A stretch of 44,498 nt of DNA from Alphaproteobacteria bacterium (GCA_013298565.1 JAAFIC010000016.1:1-44498), one strand, 5' to 3'; counted from the stretch's first letter, positions 20,082 through 30,376 are shown. Translations and numbers: made by a program. Notes: a model not told the origin generated them from the letters alone.

Positions 20082-20660
20082 TTAGCGCCGCACGCCAGAC
20101 ATTTGGGCAATGACACCGCGTAAATAATCAACTTCCTGCTGCAACCGACCAATCTGAGCGGAGGCGACTTGGATTGCGTAGGATTGACCTTCCAAATCCT
20201 TTGAGAGCCGCTTTACGACGCTTGGATCAATGGCTTCTGCAATATCTTCGGGCGGCGCGTCGGCACTTGCAGCGGTTCCATCACCATTAGGGTCCGTGTC
20301 TGGTGTGGCGGGCGGGGTTTCAGCGGCGGCTTTGAGCTTGGCCGCCTGTACCTGTACTTTTTGGGCCGTGGTGAGAAGCTGAAGATGGGTGGCTTTCAGT
20401 TGGGCTTTCCGTGCCTCCAGGTCTTTTTCGCTGGTCCGCAGCAATTGTTCCCGCTGTGCGAGATCCCGTTGCAGACTTTTGCGATACTCTACCTGCTGTT
20501 CGATAGCGGAGGCGGCTGCCCGCTCCCGCGTCCCGGCATCGCCCGCGCCTCCGCCTGTGCCCGTCCCTCCAATCGTCGGAACAGCCTGCTGGGCCAAGGT
20601 CGCGGGGGACAGGCCAAGAACCGCCAGAACGGCGAGAGCGGAAAGTGAGGTTCGGTGCAT
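20082..20660 (-). CDS. Exported coiled-coil protein of unknown function
   Basis: A 192-residue protein with a clear signal peptide (MHRTSLSALAVLAVLGLSPA, cleavage likely after about residue 23). A Gly/Thr-rich linker follows, then a long heptad-like charged helix (about 44-112), an acidic Pro/Asp-rich linker, and a second helical segment (about 145-187) with QIGRLQQEVDYLRGVI. I do not recognise a family. AAGGAAG precedes the ATG. It lies 36 bases behind the ATPase gene, on the same strand and likely in the same transcript. Confidence 0.8.
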   Translation of the reverse strand: MHRTSLSALAVLAVLGLSPATLAQQAVPTIGGTGTGGGAGDAGTRERAAASAIEQQVEYRKSLQRDLAQREQLLRTSEKDLEARKAQLKATHLQLLTTAQKVQVQAAKLKAAAETPPATPDTDPNGDGTAASADAPPEDIAEAIDPSVVKRLSKDLEGQSYAIQVASAQIGRLQQEVDYLRGVIAQMSGVRR

Positions 20661-20696
20661 AGAGCGCGCTTCCTTAGATCTATCTGGTCTTTAGGA

Positions 20697-21560
20697 TCAC
20701 GCAACCAGCGCGAAGCCAAGATCCAGCCGACGCCCGCCATTGCGGTGACGGATACGGTCAGCCATGGCCGATGTTACCAGTAAACCCCGCCCACTGGGCA
20801 GGCCAAAAGTATCATTGATATCAGCCGTAGCAGGATGCCCCCGGCGCGATTTATCGAACCCATTGCCCTCGTCCACCACTTCGAGTGTCAACCAGCCCGC
20901 ATTTATTCGAGCAAAAATGCACACAGAGCGGTTGGCAAAACTATCGTCGTGCAGGCGGCGATCAAGATGATTGGCATAATCGGCGTAAGCCTCGCTGCTG
21001 GAGCGCAAGAGTTTGTTAGTCTCTAGGTTGCCATGAAGCAGCGCATTTGCCAGCGCCTCCGACAGCGCAACTTCAATCCGCCAGATTAGCGCTTCATTAC
21101 ACAGGCCGCACGCCGCCAAACTGGCCGCAAGTGCCGCCGCAGGCTCCACCCGATAGGCAGTCGCCGTCGAAAGGCACAGGCCCACGAACGTGCCACGCCG
21201 CGCCGCTAAGCGAGCGAAACTCGCGAGTTGATCCGGCGCAAGCCCCGCTTCAAAACAAAATGCTGGAAGTTCTTTTAGCGCCGCTGCCAGCCGGGCTTCG
21301 CTGATCCAATTCCCCATTACTCGAATACGCCGACGGCTACCGCTCCCCAACCCCGACCGGGGGAGGGCAGGAGCATCATCCCCCATCATCTCGGCAATCG
21401 GACCGGCATCTACCCGAACATCCCCGAAGCTCTCCAGAGACAGCGCCTCCAGAGCTTCGCGCGATAGCCCGTCCGCAACCAGACTCAGCGATGAGAGTGG
21501 GGACAGCGACACAGCGCCTCCGTAGTGATCAGACAGTGTGGGCCGCACTTCGACAGCCAC
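20697..21560 (-). CDS. ATP-binding anti-sigma-factor-like protein (HATPase fold) with N-terminal extension
   Basis: A 287-residue protein. The C-terminal half (about 150-285) is a GHKL ATPase of the RsbW/SpoIIAB type: N-box SEALANALLHGN (E168, N172, N178), G1 box VVDEGNGFD (229-236) and G2 box GRGLLVTSAMAD (257-268). In this family such proteins bind or phosphorylate STAS antagonists. The first 150 residues match no domain I recognise. The start is a GTG (21560), 41 bases after the STAS gene. Its neighbours are a STAS protein in front and an exported coiled-coil behind. No PP2C phosphatase or sigma factor is present in the window. Confidence 0.85.
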   Translation of the reverse strand: MAVEVRPTLSDHYGGAVSLSPLSSLSLVADGLSREALEALSLESFGDVRVDAGPIAEMMGDDAPALPRSGLGSGSRRRIRVMGNWISEARLAAALKELPAFCFEAGLAPDQLASFARLAARRGTFVGLCLSTATAYRVEPAAALAASLAACGLCNEALIWRIEVALSEALANALLHGNLETNKLLRSSSEAYADYANHLDRRLHDDSFANRSVCIFARINAGWLTLEVVDEGNGFDKSRRGHPATADINDTFGLPSGRGLLVTSAMADRIRHRNGGRRLDLGFALVA

Positions 21561-21601
21561 TTGTCCACAAACAAGGTCACGAAAACCGAGTTATCGCGCC
21601 C

Positions 21602-21907
21602 TTAAGACTGGATAGTAAATATCTTATCAAACTTTGCAACTTCAAGCATTCGGCGCACGTTTTCTGGCGGACGCTGCAAAACAACGGCGGCATTGAAAAC
21701 TTGCGCCTTTTGCTTGGCGATTAGCAGCATACCAAGACCAGCGGAATCGATGAACTCGACACCGCTTAAGTCAAACTCATAGGAGCCAACCTTGTTCTTT
21801 AAGAGTTCATCCAGGAATTCTTTGTATTCCCGATGAAACTTAAAGGTCAGGCGACCTGTGATTTTAATTTTAGCGCTATTATCTCTGGTATCGACTGTAT
21901 ATTGCAT
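21602..21907 (-). CDS. STAS-domain anti-sigma factor antagonist-like protein
   Basis: A 101-residue single STAS domain. DSAGLG (54-59) contains Ser55, the residue phosphorylated by partner kinases in SpoIIAA/RsbV proteins. In partner switching the unphosphorylated STAS protein binds the anti-sigma kinase; the adjacent HATPase gene is the obvious partner. The sequence is Lys/Phe-rich and more AT-rich than the nuo genes. A 7-base inverted repeat around a candidate promoter lies upstream (21938-21970). Confidence 0.9.
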   Translation of the reverse strand: MQYTVDTRDNSAKIKITGRLTFKFHREYKEFLDELLKNKVGSYEFDLSGVEFIDSAGLGMLLIAKQKAQVFNAAVVLQRPPENVRRMLEVAKFDKIFTIQS

Positions 21908-21937
21908 CGGGTCCTCGAATGAGCCGTATCCCTAGCA

Positions 21938-21970
21938 AGTTGTACCCTGCGCCTTAGCTTAGATACAACT
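21938..21970 (-). promoter_or_regulatory. Inverted repeat coinciding with a candidate promoter of the STAS operon
   Basis: AGTTGTA (21938-21944) and TACAACT (21964-21970) are perfect inverted copies separated by 19 bases. On the minus strand they coincide with a -35-like TTGTAT and a -10-like TACAAC at an 18-base spacing, about 30 bases before the STAS start. A repressor binding here would block the promoter. This is pattern evidence only. Confidence 0.35.
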
Positions 21971-22050
21971 GCCCCAGGATGTTGTGCGCTTTTTCGCCTC
22001 AGAAGGCAACCAAACTTAGCAAGCGCCCACAACTTAAGGCAAAACAGCCC

Positions 22051-22626
22051 TTAACTGCTAGCAGAATCAGCCTCTTCCGGCAGTTTATAGCGAGTCATCA
22101 GCGGCGTTTGCAGCAGAGCAAACACAAGAACCACGGGAATAAAGCCGAAAGTCTTGAGGGCAACCCATTGATCGGTCGTGAGGATTCGCCAAGCAATCTC
22201 GTTCATCCCGGCGAGAAAAACAAAAAATGCCGCCCAACGCCAAGTAAGTAACGTCCAGCCTTGTTCGGTCAACGCTAGCATCGGTCCGAAGGCAACGCGC
22301 AACGGTTGACGCCCCAACAAGCGCCCCCCCACGAGCAGCGCCGCGAATAGGCCGTAAATAAGCGTTGGCTTGATCTTGATGAAAACCTCGCTTTCCAGCC
22401 ACAAGGTCAGCCCACCAAAAACGCTGATAAACACAACATTCACCAGCGGCATAATGGGAACGCGGCGCTCAAGCCACCACAGCAGCCCAAAACTCACCGA
22501 CGATGCCACCATCAACACAGCGGTCGCCGTATAGAGATCGCTACGGCCATAGACGATGAAAAACAGCAGCAGCGGGCCGAAATCCAGAAGGAGTTTCAGC
22601 AGGGGGGACGGCGGTTTTGCGGTCAT
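22051..22626 (-). CDS. yciB: Septation/cell-envelope membrane protein YciB (IspZ family)
   Basis: A 191-residue inner-membrane protein with five to six helices. Family motifs are LLDFGPLLLFFIVYGR near the N-terminus, KIKPTLIYGLFAALLVGG in the middle, and AGMNEIAWRI followed by WVALKTFGFIPV. The YciB/IspZ family is linked to septation and envelope homeostasis. I prefer the ATG at 22626; an in-frame GTG 9 bases upstream (22635) is an alternative with the same Shine-Dalgarno region (AAGAGTGAG). The gene is monocistronic or leads into the STAS genes, 143 bases away. Confidence 0.9.
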   Translation of the reverse strand: MTAKPPSPLLKLLLDFGPLLLFFIVYGRSDLYTATAVLMVASSVSFGLLWWLERRVPIMPLVNVVFISVFGGLTLWLESEVFIKIKPTLIYGLFAALLVGGRLLGRQPLRVAFGPMLALTEQGWTLLTWRWAAFFVFLAGMNEIAWRILTTDQWVALKTFGFIPVVLVFALLQTPLMTRYKLPEEADSASS

Positions 22627-22798
22627 GATTCTCACTCTTACTCAATTATCAACCCTGGCAAAGACTCGAATTCCCGCACCGCATCCCGCCAGGTGATTGC
22701 TGCATATAACACCGACGCTTTCATGCCGTTAGGTTTATCGTTCACTCGAACCGCTCACACGATAATAAGCCTGCCTCAGTAACCGCTTAGGCTGTGCA

Positions 22799-24277
22799 TT
22801 AGGCGCAAAAACACTCTTTGATCTGGGCTTCAGTGACGTTGCTGCCACACAGCACAGTCGCTACCCGGCGGTTTTTGAATAACTCTGCGTGTGCAATGAT
22901 TGCAGCGACACCAACAGCGCCAGCGGGTTCAAGCTGCAAGCCTGCTTGCTGATGCACAAGGCGCATGGCTGAAATGATATGCTCATCATCAATCAGTAGA
23001 ACATCGTCCACGATGTCATACATGTCTTCCACTGCCTCGGGGATCGGTACACGCACCGCGATACCGTCTGCAATCGTATCAGCGCTCTCGGGCGTGACGA
23101 TAATTCTGTTCCGCCAAGATTTTTCCATTGAGTCTGCGCCGCGCGCGCACACACCAAGCACGCGCGTTGCGGGCGAGGCCGCTTTAATCCAGCGTGCCAT
23201 ACCGGTAAGCATTGCACCATTACCCAGCGGAATTATCACATCATCAAACACATCACCATTTGACAGTAACTCAACTGCTATTGTTCCATGCCCTTCACTG
23301 ATCTCGGGTTCCAGCCCGTCTTCTACCATCCAACCGCCAATCTGCTTGGCATAAGCTTTCGCGCAATCTTTCGCCGCGTCAAAATCAATACCTTCTAGCC
23401 TCACTTCAGCCCCCAGGGCTTTCATTCGGGCCACCTTGAGCGGGTTAGCATGGAGAGAGGCGTAAATCACGATGGGCATTCCGAATGAGCGACACGCATA
23501 GGCCATCGCTTGCCCCCAGTTTCCTGCACTTGCACACACGAGGGTCCGCGTATCGCCGCGCCTCCGCATCTCGCTCACAAAAAAGCTCGCCCCGCGCCCC
23601 TTAAAGCTGCGAATGGGGTTGGTGAAATCAAGTTTTATCGTTAGCTCACACCCTAAAGACTCAGACAAAGGCTCACAATTGTATTGCGCGGAGTGCAAAA
23701 ATTCAGGCGGGATAACACTCGCACTAAACGCTATTTGGTCGAGCGAGAGGCGATGTTTAGCCCGTGAGGCCCCCACAAGCTGTGCGTGCTCAACGATAGG
23801 GCGGATGGCATCACTGCCCACGGCACGTTCGTTCATCAAGATGCCGTTCAAGTGATCCATCTCATGCTGCACCAACTCAGACAAGTCTTCGGGCAGTCTT
23901 TCCCACAGGCGCTCGCGGCCTGTCTCGTCGAGATAGCGCAGGCTGATGCTGCTATGCCGACGCACGCGCACAACGCAATCCGGCACGCTTAGGCAATCGT
24001 CCCAAACATCAAACATCGCCTCGCTGCGCCAAGTAATCTCCGGGTTGATTATAGTAAAAGGCGTAGCGCCAAGGTTCATAACAATCACGCACTTGGCAAT
24101 GCCTACTTGCGGTGCCGCCATCGCGCGGCCAAAGCCGTTTTTCGCCCGGAAGTCTGCAAGGGTAGCATGCAGAGACGCTAGTTGTTCTGCCAACTCGACA
24201 TCGGGGAAGACAACAGGGCTGCTCGCAACTGTGAGTGCAGGATGTCCGTGCGTCAGAATGGATAAGACATGGCTCAT
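22799..24277 (-). CDS. Fusion of a divergent peptide deformylase and a PLP-dependent threonine/serine dehydratase-like enzyme
   Basis: One uninterrupted 492-residue frame with two catalytic domains. Residues 1-165 are a peptide deformylase: motif I GRAMAAPQVG (50-59, second glycine replaced by alanine), motif II DDCLS (93-97, normally EGCLS, metal-binding Cys95 kept) and motif III HEMDH (138-142, both His ligands and catalytic Glu139 kept). Residues from about 178 to 492 are a complete fold-type II PLP enzyme: SFKGRGA with the PLP lysine K226, ASAGNWGQ (249-256), a phosphate-binding loop LGNGAMLTG (351-359) and a C-terminal LCGSN (476-480). The linker carries the usual start of a dehydratase (LDQIAFSASVIPPEFLHS). 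Both active sites look competent; the substrate is unknown. The gene is more AT-rich than its neighbours, stands alone between guaA and yciB, and has its own promoter candidate. Confidence 0.9.
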   Translation of the reverse strand: MSHVLSILTHGHPALTVASSPVVFPDVELAEQLASLHATLADFRAKNGFGRAMAAPQVGIAKCVIVMNLGATPFTIINPEITWRSEAMFDVWDDCLSVPDCVVRVRRHSSISLRYLDETGRERLWERLPEDLSELVQHEMDHLNGILMNERAVGSDAIRPIVEHAQLVGASRAKHRLSLDQIAFSASVIPPEFLHSAQYNCEPLSESLGCELTIKLDFTNPIRSFKGRGASFFVSEMRRRGDTRTLVCASAGNWGQAMAYACRSFGMPIVIYASLHANPLKVARMKALGAEVRLEGIDFDAAKDCAKAYAKQIGGWMVEDGLEPEISEGHGTIAVELLSNGDVFDDVIIPLGNGAMLTGMARWIKAASPATRVLGVCARGADSMEKSWRNRIIVTPESADTIADGIAVRVPIPEAVEDMYDIVDDVLLIDDEHIISAMRLVHQQAGLQLEPAGAVGVAAIIAHAELFKNRRVATVLCGSNVTEAQIKECFCA

Positions 24278-24372
24278 AGGTTCATTCTTTCGTAAGGTTT
24301 AGAATCAAGCATCAAGAGTCTTGCGAAACAGCACTGCATTCTACCGACGATAGCCGGATAAAATCCGCGAGC

Positions 24373-24401
24373 GATTTAAGCAGAGAGTTAGATACGGTCA
24401 A
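24373..24401 (-). promoter_or_regulatory. Candidate promoter of the deformylase-PLP fusion gene
   Basis: On the minus strand, TTGACC (24401-24396), 17 bases and TAAATC (24378-24373). Transcription would start near 24367, leaving a leader of about 90 bases. It lies directly behind the guaA stop, so the fusion gene can be expressed separately from the gua cluster. Confidence 0.5.
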
Positions 24402-24411
24402 TGACTATCCC

Positions 24412-25980
24412 TCACTCCCACTCAATCGTGCCGGGCGGCTTTGAGGTGATATCGTAACTAACCCGGTTAATCCCCGGAACTTCATTGATAATCCGCGTTG
24501 CGACCCGGCCAAGGAAATCGTGCGGGAAGGGGAAATAGTCGGCGGTCATCCCATCGGTGGAGGTGACGGCGCGCAAGGCGCAGGCATAGTCGTAGGTGCG
24601 CGCATCGCCCATCACGCCGACCGTTCGCACCGGCAGCAGCACGACGAACGCCTGCCAAATTTGATCGTAGAACCCGGCTTTGCGGATTTCATCGAGATAG
24701 ACGGCATCGGCGGCACGCAAGATATCGAGCTTGTCACGAGTGATTTCTGAACCCGGCAGGCGAATGGCCAGCCCCGGCCCTGGGAAGGGGTGACGGCCCA
24801 CAAGGCTATCGGGCAGCCCCAACTCGCGGCCCAGCACGCGCACTTCGTCCTTGAATAAATCGCGCAAGGGTTCAACGAGCTTTAGGTTCATCCGTTCCGG
24901 CAAACCGCCGACATTATGGTGCGATTTGATCGTGACGGACGGGCCGCCCGTGAAGCTGACGCTTTCGATTACGTCCGGGTAGAGGGTGCCTTGCGCCAAG
25001 AACGTCGCGCCGCCAACCTTGCGGGCTTCTTCCTCGAACACATCAATGAAGAGCTTGCCGATGGTCTTGCGCTTTAGTTCAGGGTCGGTCTTCCCAGCTA
25101 ACTCGCCCAAGAACAGCGCGCTCGCGTCGCGATGCACCAGCGGGATATTATAATGGTCGCGGAAGAGGGTCACGACTTGCTCGGCCTCGCCTGTCCGCAG
25201 CAAGCCGTGATCGACGAAAACGCAGGTGAGTTGATCGCCAATCGCGGCATGAATCAGCACAGCGGCAACCGAACTATCAACCCCGCCGGACAAGCCACAA
25301 ATCACCTTCTCGGTGCCCACTTGGGCGCGGATACGCGCGATCATCATTTCGCGGAAACCCGCCATCGTCCAGGCCCCCTGGCATCCGGCGATGTTGCGGA
25401 CGAAGCGGCGCAGCAGGTGTGCGCCATCGGGCGTGTGCATCACTTCCGGGTGAAACTGCACGGCATAGATACGGCGCACTTCATCGGCAATAGCGGCGAA
25501 GGGGGCGTTTTCCGAAGTGGCGACTACGTGGAAGCCGGGGGGTAGGGCCGTTACCCGGTCGCCGTGGCTCATCCACACTGGGTAGCTTTGGCCAACAGTC
25601 CACAGGCCCTCGAATAAGGCGCAAGCCCCAGTAACGGTGATTTCAGCGCGGCCAAACTCCCGATGTAGCCCCCCTTCAACCTTACCGCCAAGCTGCGCGC
25701 AGATTGTTTGCTCCCCGTAACAAATACCGAGGATTGGCACATTCTGCTGATACACCCACTCCGGCGCGCGCGGGGTGTGTGCCAACGTGACCGAGGCCGG
25801 ACCGCCCGACAGAATAATCCCCTTCGGGGCAAAGGCCGCCAGCCGGGCCGGATCGGTATTGAACGGCATAACCTCGCAATACACCCCGGCTTCGCGGACG
25901 CGGCGGGCGATCAACTGCGTTACCTGACTGCCGAAATCGAGAATCAGGATGTTTTCGGCCTGCACGTTGGAATCGGTCAT
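24412..25980 (-). CDS. guaA: GMP synthase (glutamine-hydrolysing)
   Basis: A 522-residue protein. The N-terminal class I glutamine amidotransferase has its nucleophile C87 (GICYGEQ) and triad partners H177 and E179 (QFHPEV). The ATP-pyrophosphatase P-loop SGGVDSS is at 231-237, and the C-terminal dimerisation domain ends in KPPGTIEWE, as in the family. It converts XMP to GMP. The ATG at 25980 gives the normal length; the frame is open 198 bases further, but that part runs over the 3' end of the GNAT gene and has no homology signal. It is the last gene of the guaB cluster. Confidence 0.97.
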   Translation of the reverse strand: MTDSNVQAENILILDFGSQVTQLIARRVREAGVYCEVMPFNTDPARLAAFAPKGIILSGGPASVTLAHTPRAPEWVYQQNVPILGICYGEQTICAQLGGKVEGGLHREFGRAEITVTGACALFEGLWTVGQSYPVWMSHGDRVTALPPGFHVVATSENAPFAAIADEVRRIYAVQFHPEVMHTPDGAHLLRRFVRNIAGCQGAWTMAGFREMMIARIRAQVGTEKVICGLSGGVDSSVAAVLIHAAIGDQLTCVFVDHGLLRTGEAEQVVTLFRDHYNIPLVHRDASALFLGELAGKTDPELKRKTIGKLFIDVFEEEARKVGGATFLAQGTLYPDVIESVSFTGGPSVTIKSHHNVGGLPERMNLKLVEPLRDLFKDEVRVLGRELGLPDSLVGRHPFPGPGLAIRLPGSEITRDKLDILRAADAVYLDEIRKAGFYDQIWQAFVVLLPVRTVGVMGDARTYDYACALRAVTSTDGMTADYFPFPHDFLGRVATRIINEVPGINRVSYDITSKPPGTIEWE

Positions 25981-26018
25981 CGGAAAACTCACTCTCTTAG
26001 GTCTTTGCAATCTTGGTT

Positions 26019-26582
26019 TTAGCGTTGGCAGGCCGCGCGAAGCGCCGCAAGGTCCGCCCAAATCATGCGGTGAGTTTCGACCAGGATGCCGCCAAAAGGT
26101 TCCGTGATCGTCTCGGTAATCGCGCCGCCGAGCGCTTGATAGAACCCGAGCGCGCGGGCATTCTTCGCCATCACCCAAAGCCAGAGGGACGGGCGGAGAT
26201 CGGGCAGGCTTTGCGCGTGCTCTAAGGTCTTTAGCAATAGCTGCCGCCCCAATCCTTTGCCGCGCCCCTCGGGGTCGATATGCAGATTATCAACAAAGAG
26301 GCCGGGGTAGTTTCCGTAAGGATCGGAGGTTTTGCTGGTCTCATTACACCAAACGGCAATAAAGCCCGCCAACCGGTCGCCCGCTTCTGCCAAAAGCACA
26401 AAATCATCGTCTTGGGCTTTAGGCAGTGTCGTTGCCCAATAAGCCTGCCGTTCTTGGAGAAGCGGGCCATCGAGATAGGCATCGGGCAGCAGGCCGCGAT
26501 AGGCAGTGCGCCACGAGCGGGTGTGTAGATCGGCAATGCGGGTGGCATCTTCGGGCTTGGCTTGGCGAAACAGCAGCGTCAC
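26019..26582 (-). CDS. GNAT-family N-acetyltransferase (copy 1)
   Basis: A 187-residue GCN5-type acetyltransferase. The acetyl-CoA-binding motif is [17 protein letters not shown] (about 100-116), and the later ALGFYQALG helix is typical. It starts at a GTG (26582) three bases after the previous stop, with GGGGGAA in front. Its first 45 residues ([22 protein letters not shown]) closely parallel the next gene, so the two are tandem paralogues. The substrate is unknown. It is embedded between rsmB and guaA on the same strand. Confidence 0.9.
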   Translation of the reverse strand: MTLLFRQAKPEDATRIADLHTRSWRTAYRGLLPDAYLDGPLLQERQAYWATTLPKAQDDDFVLLAEAGDRLAGFIAVWCNETSKTSDPYGNYPGLFVDNLHIDPEGRGKGLGRQLLLKTLEHAQSLPDLRPSLWLWVMAKNARALGFYQALGGAITETITEPFGGILVETHRMIWADLAALRAACQR

Positions 26583-26585
26583 GGC

Positions 26586-27167
26586 CTATTCCCCCAACGG
26601 TACGATAGTAGGCCATTCATAGGCGATTTCCGGCAGCCAAACGCCGCTAAAATTATGCGCTTCCCGATCAATCAGCCTGCCGCCGATATGCTCGTAAAAG
26701 GCGCGGGCCTTCAGATTATCCTCCAGCGCCCACAGCAGCAGCGACGTGCGGCGCTGCTTCAGCAGGGACCGCGCCGTCTGCCGCACCAACGCCCGCCCTA
26801 AGCCGTGGCCGTGCCAGGCTGTATCGACATACAGCGCATAGATTTCAGCGTCGTGGGTCCAGCTAGAGCCACGCACGGGGCCATAGGCGCTAAAGCCGAT
26901 CACGCGCCCTGCGGTGTCCACTGCCAGCCAAGGGTGTCCATCGTCGCCAAAGCCGCCGCGACTACTAAGCATTCGCCGCCACAACGTGCGATGATCCTCC
27001 AGCAGGGGGCCATCCAACACGCTATCGGGCATAAGGCCGCGAAACGAGTCGCGCCAACCATCGGTTTGCACTCTGGCAATCGCACCGAAATCATCCTTAC
27101 GCGCCCGGCGCAAGCTCCAGGCTTCGGTAGCGACGGCGGGGATGGGATGATGATGGGCGCGGCTCAA
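26586..27167 (-). CDS. GNAT-family N-acetyltransferase (copy 2, TTG start)
   Basis: A 193-residue acetyltransferase with the CoA-binding motif LYVDTAWHGHGLGRALV (about 119-135) and ARAFYEHIGG. No ATG or GTG precedes the conserved core. A TTG at 27167 has GAGGAAAG 8 bases in front, overlapping the end of rsmB, and is the likely start, 4 bases after the rsmB stop. GWRDSFRGLMPDSVLDGPLL aligns with the equivalent part of copy 1. The N-terminus is His-rich (SRAHHHP). Substrate unknown. Confidence 0.88.
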   Translation of the reverse strand: MSRAHHHPIPAVATEAWSLRRARKDDFGAIARVQTDGWRDSFRGLMPDSVLDGPLLEDHRTLWRRMLSSRGGFGDDGHPWLAVDTAGRVIGFSAYGPVRGSSWTHDAEIYALYVDTAWHGHGLGRALVRQTARSLLKQRRTSLLLWALEDNLKARAFYEHIGGRLIDREAHNFSGVWLPEIAYEWPTIVPLGE

Positions 27168-27171
27168 CAGG

Positions 27172-28536
27172 TTAGCTTTCCTCGGGGGCCACGCCTGCGC
27201 TGCTACGCTCCATTACGGCGGTGAAGAAACCATCCGTGCCGTGGCGATGAGGCGTTAAGCGCAAATAGGGGCCGGGGGCCGGGCAGGGAGTGGTAACGCG
27301 CTCTGCCCAAATCTCCGTTACCGGCTTTACGGTAAACTCCGGGTGGGTTGCGAGAAACGCTGCAACCGAGCCTTCGTTTTCTTCCGGCAACAGCGAGCAG
27401 GTGGCATAAATTAAGCGCCCGCCCGGCTTGACCAGCTTGGCGGCGGCATCGAGAATCTCGCGCTGCTTTACGGTGAGTTCGGCCACATCGGCGGGGCCAA
27501 TGCGCCATTTCATATCCGGGTTGCGCCGCCACGTGCCAGTGCCGGAGCAGGGGGCATCGACGAGCACTCGGTCGAACTTCCCAACCTGCCGTTTGAACCA
27601 ACCCGCGTTCTCGGCCCCCAACGCGCGGCGCTCGACATTGTGAACCCCCGCCCGGCGCAGGCGGGTTACGGCGCGCTCCAGACGCTTTTCCGAAATATCG
27701 GAGGCGATCAGGCGGCCCTTATTGTTCATATCGGCAGCCAGTGCCAAGGTTTTACCGCCCGCGCCCGCGCAATAATCCAGCACCCATTGGCCGGGTTTGG
27801 CATCGGCAAGCAACGCCACCAATTGCGAGCCTTCATCTTGGATTTCGACCAAGCCTTCCTTAAAGGCGGGCAGAGTGCCAAGCGCCGGACGGCCAAAAAC
27901 ACGAATGGCCAGCGGCGACCATTCTCCGGCCTCAACCTTCAACCCTTCAAACTGCAGCCGCGCCATAATCGACTCGCGGGTGCCGTGCAGTTGATTGATG
28001 CGGAGATCGAGCAAGGCCGGGCTATTGAGGGCCGCAAGCTCGGCCTCATCATTCCCGAAAAGTTCCAGCAGCGGCGCTTCCGACCACGGCGGAATTTCCA
28101 TTCTCACCCACAACGGCATAGCGGGATGATCGAGCGGTAGCGGTTCTTTTGAGTCGCCTCGCAGCTCAACGATTTTCTCAACCAACGTGCGCTCGGCGCG
28201 CGACAGCGCGTGCGGGCGGTGCTCTTCCCCATCGAAGTTCTTTTGAAACTGTTCGGGAATCCAATTATCGGACAGCAAGAGATCGACGACAAACAAATGC
28301 CGCACCGACGCGCCTCCAGCTTCGGGCGGGCGCTCCAACAGGCCGTTCACCCACCATTCCAGCCGCGCCAAGCGGCGCAGCATGGCATAGAAGCGCTCTG
28401 AAATCGCCGTTCGGTCTTTAGAGCCGATGTAACGGCGGTCGCGGAAATAGCGGGAGGCGGCGGCATCGGCCACTCCGCCTTGGCTAATGTTTTCCAGAAG
28501 TTCGTAAGCGGCTTGTAGGCGGGCAACGGGAGTCAT
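27172..28536 (-). CDS. rsmB: RsmB-family 16S rRNA (cytosine-C5) methyltransferase
   Basis: A 454-residue Nol1/Nop2/Sun-family m5C methyltransferase. The SAM motif is DYCAGAGGKT (254-263), and the two conserved cysteines are C330 (DAPCSGTG) and C380 (YATCSLLPEENE), the latter acting as the nucleophile. The N-terminal part (residues 1-170) is partly like the NusB-type RNA-binding domain but degenerate. RsmB modifies C967 in E. coli 16S rRNA; the exact target here is inferred. It lies 5 bases behind guaB, so the two are likely translationally coupled. Confidence 0.88.
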   Translation of the reverse strand: MTPVARLQAAYELLENISQGGVADAAASRYFRDRRYIGSKDRTAISERFYAMLRRLARLEWWVNGLLERPPEAGGASVRHLFVVDLLLSDNWIPEQFQKNFDGEEHRPHALSRAERTLVEKIVELRGDSKEPLPLDHPAMPLWVRMEIPPWSEAPLLELFGNDEAELAALNSPALLDLRINQLHGTRESIMARLQFEGLKVEAGEWSPLAIRVFGRPALGTLPAFKEGLVEIQDEGSQLVALLADAKPGQWVLDYCAGAGGKTLALAADMNNKGRLIASDISEKRLERAVTRLRRAGVHNVERRALGAENAGWFKRQVGKFDRVLVDAPCSGTGTWRRNPDMKWRIGPADVAELTVKQREILDAAAKLVKPGGRLIYATCSLLPEENEGSVAAFLATHPEFTVKPVTEIWAERVTTPCPAPGPYLRLTPHRHGTDGFFTAVMERSSAGVAPEES

Positions 28537-28541
28537 ACGGT

Positions 28542-30376
<1,835 letters not shown>

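Noticed and set aside
25981-26178. N-terminal extension of guaA
   Set aside because: It overlaps the 3' end of the GNAT gene in another frame; the ATG at 25980 gives the normal GuaA length.
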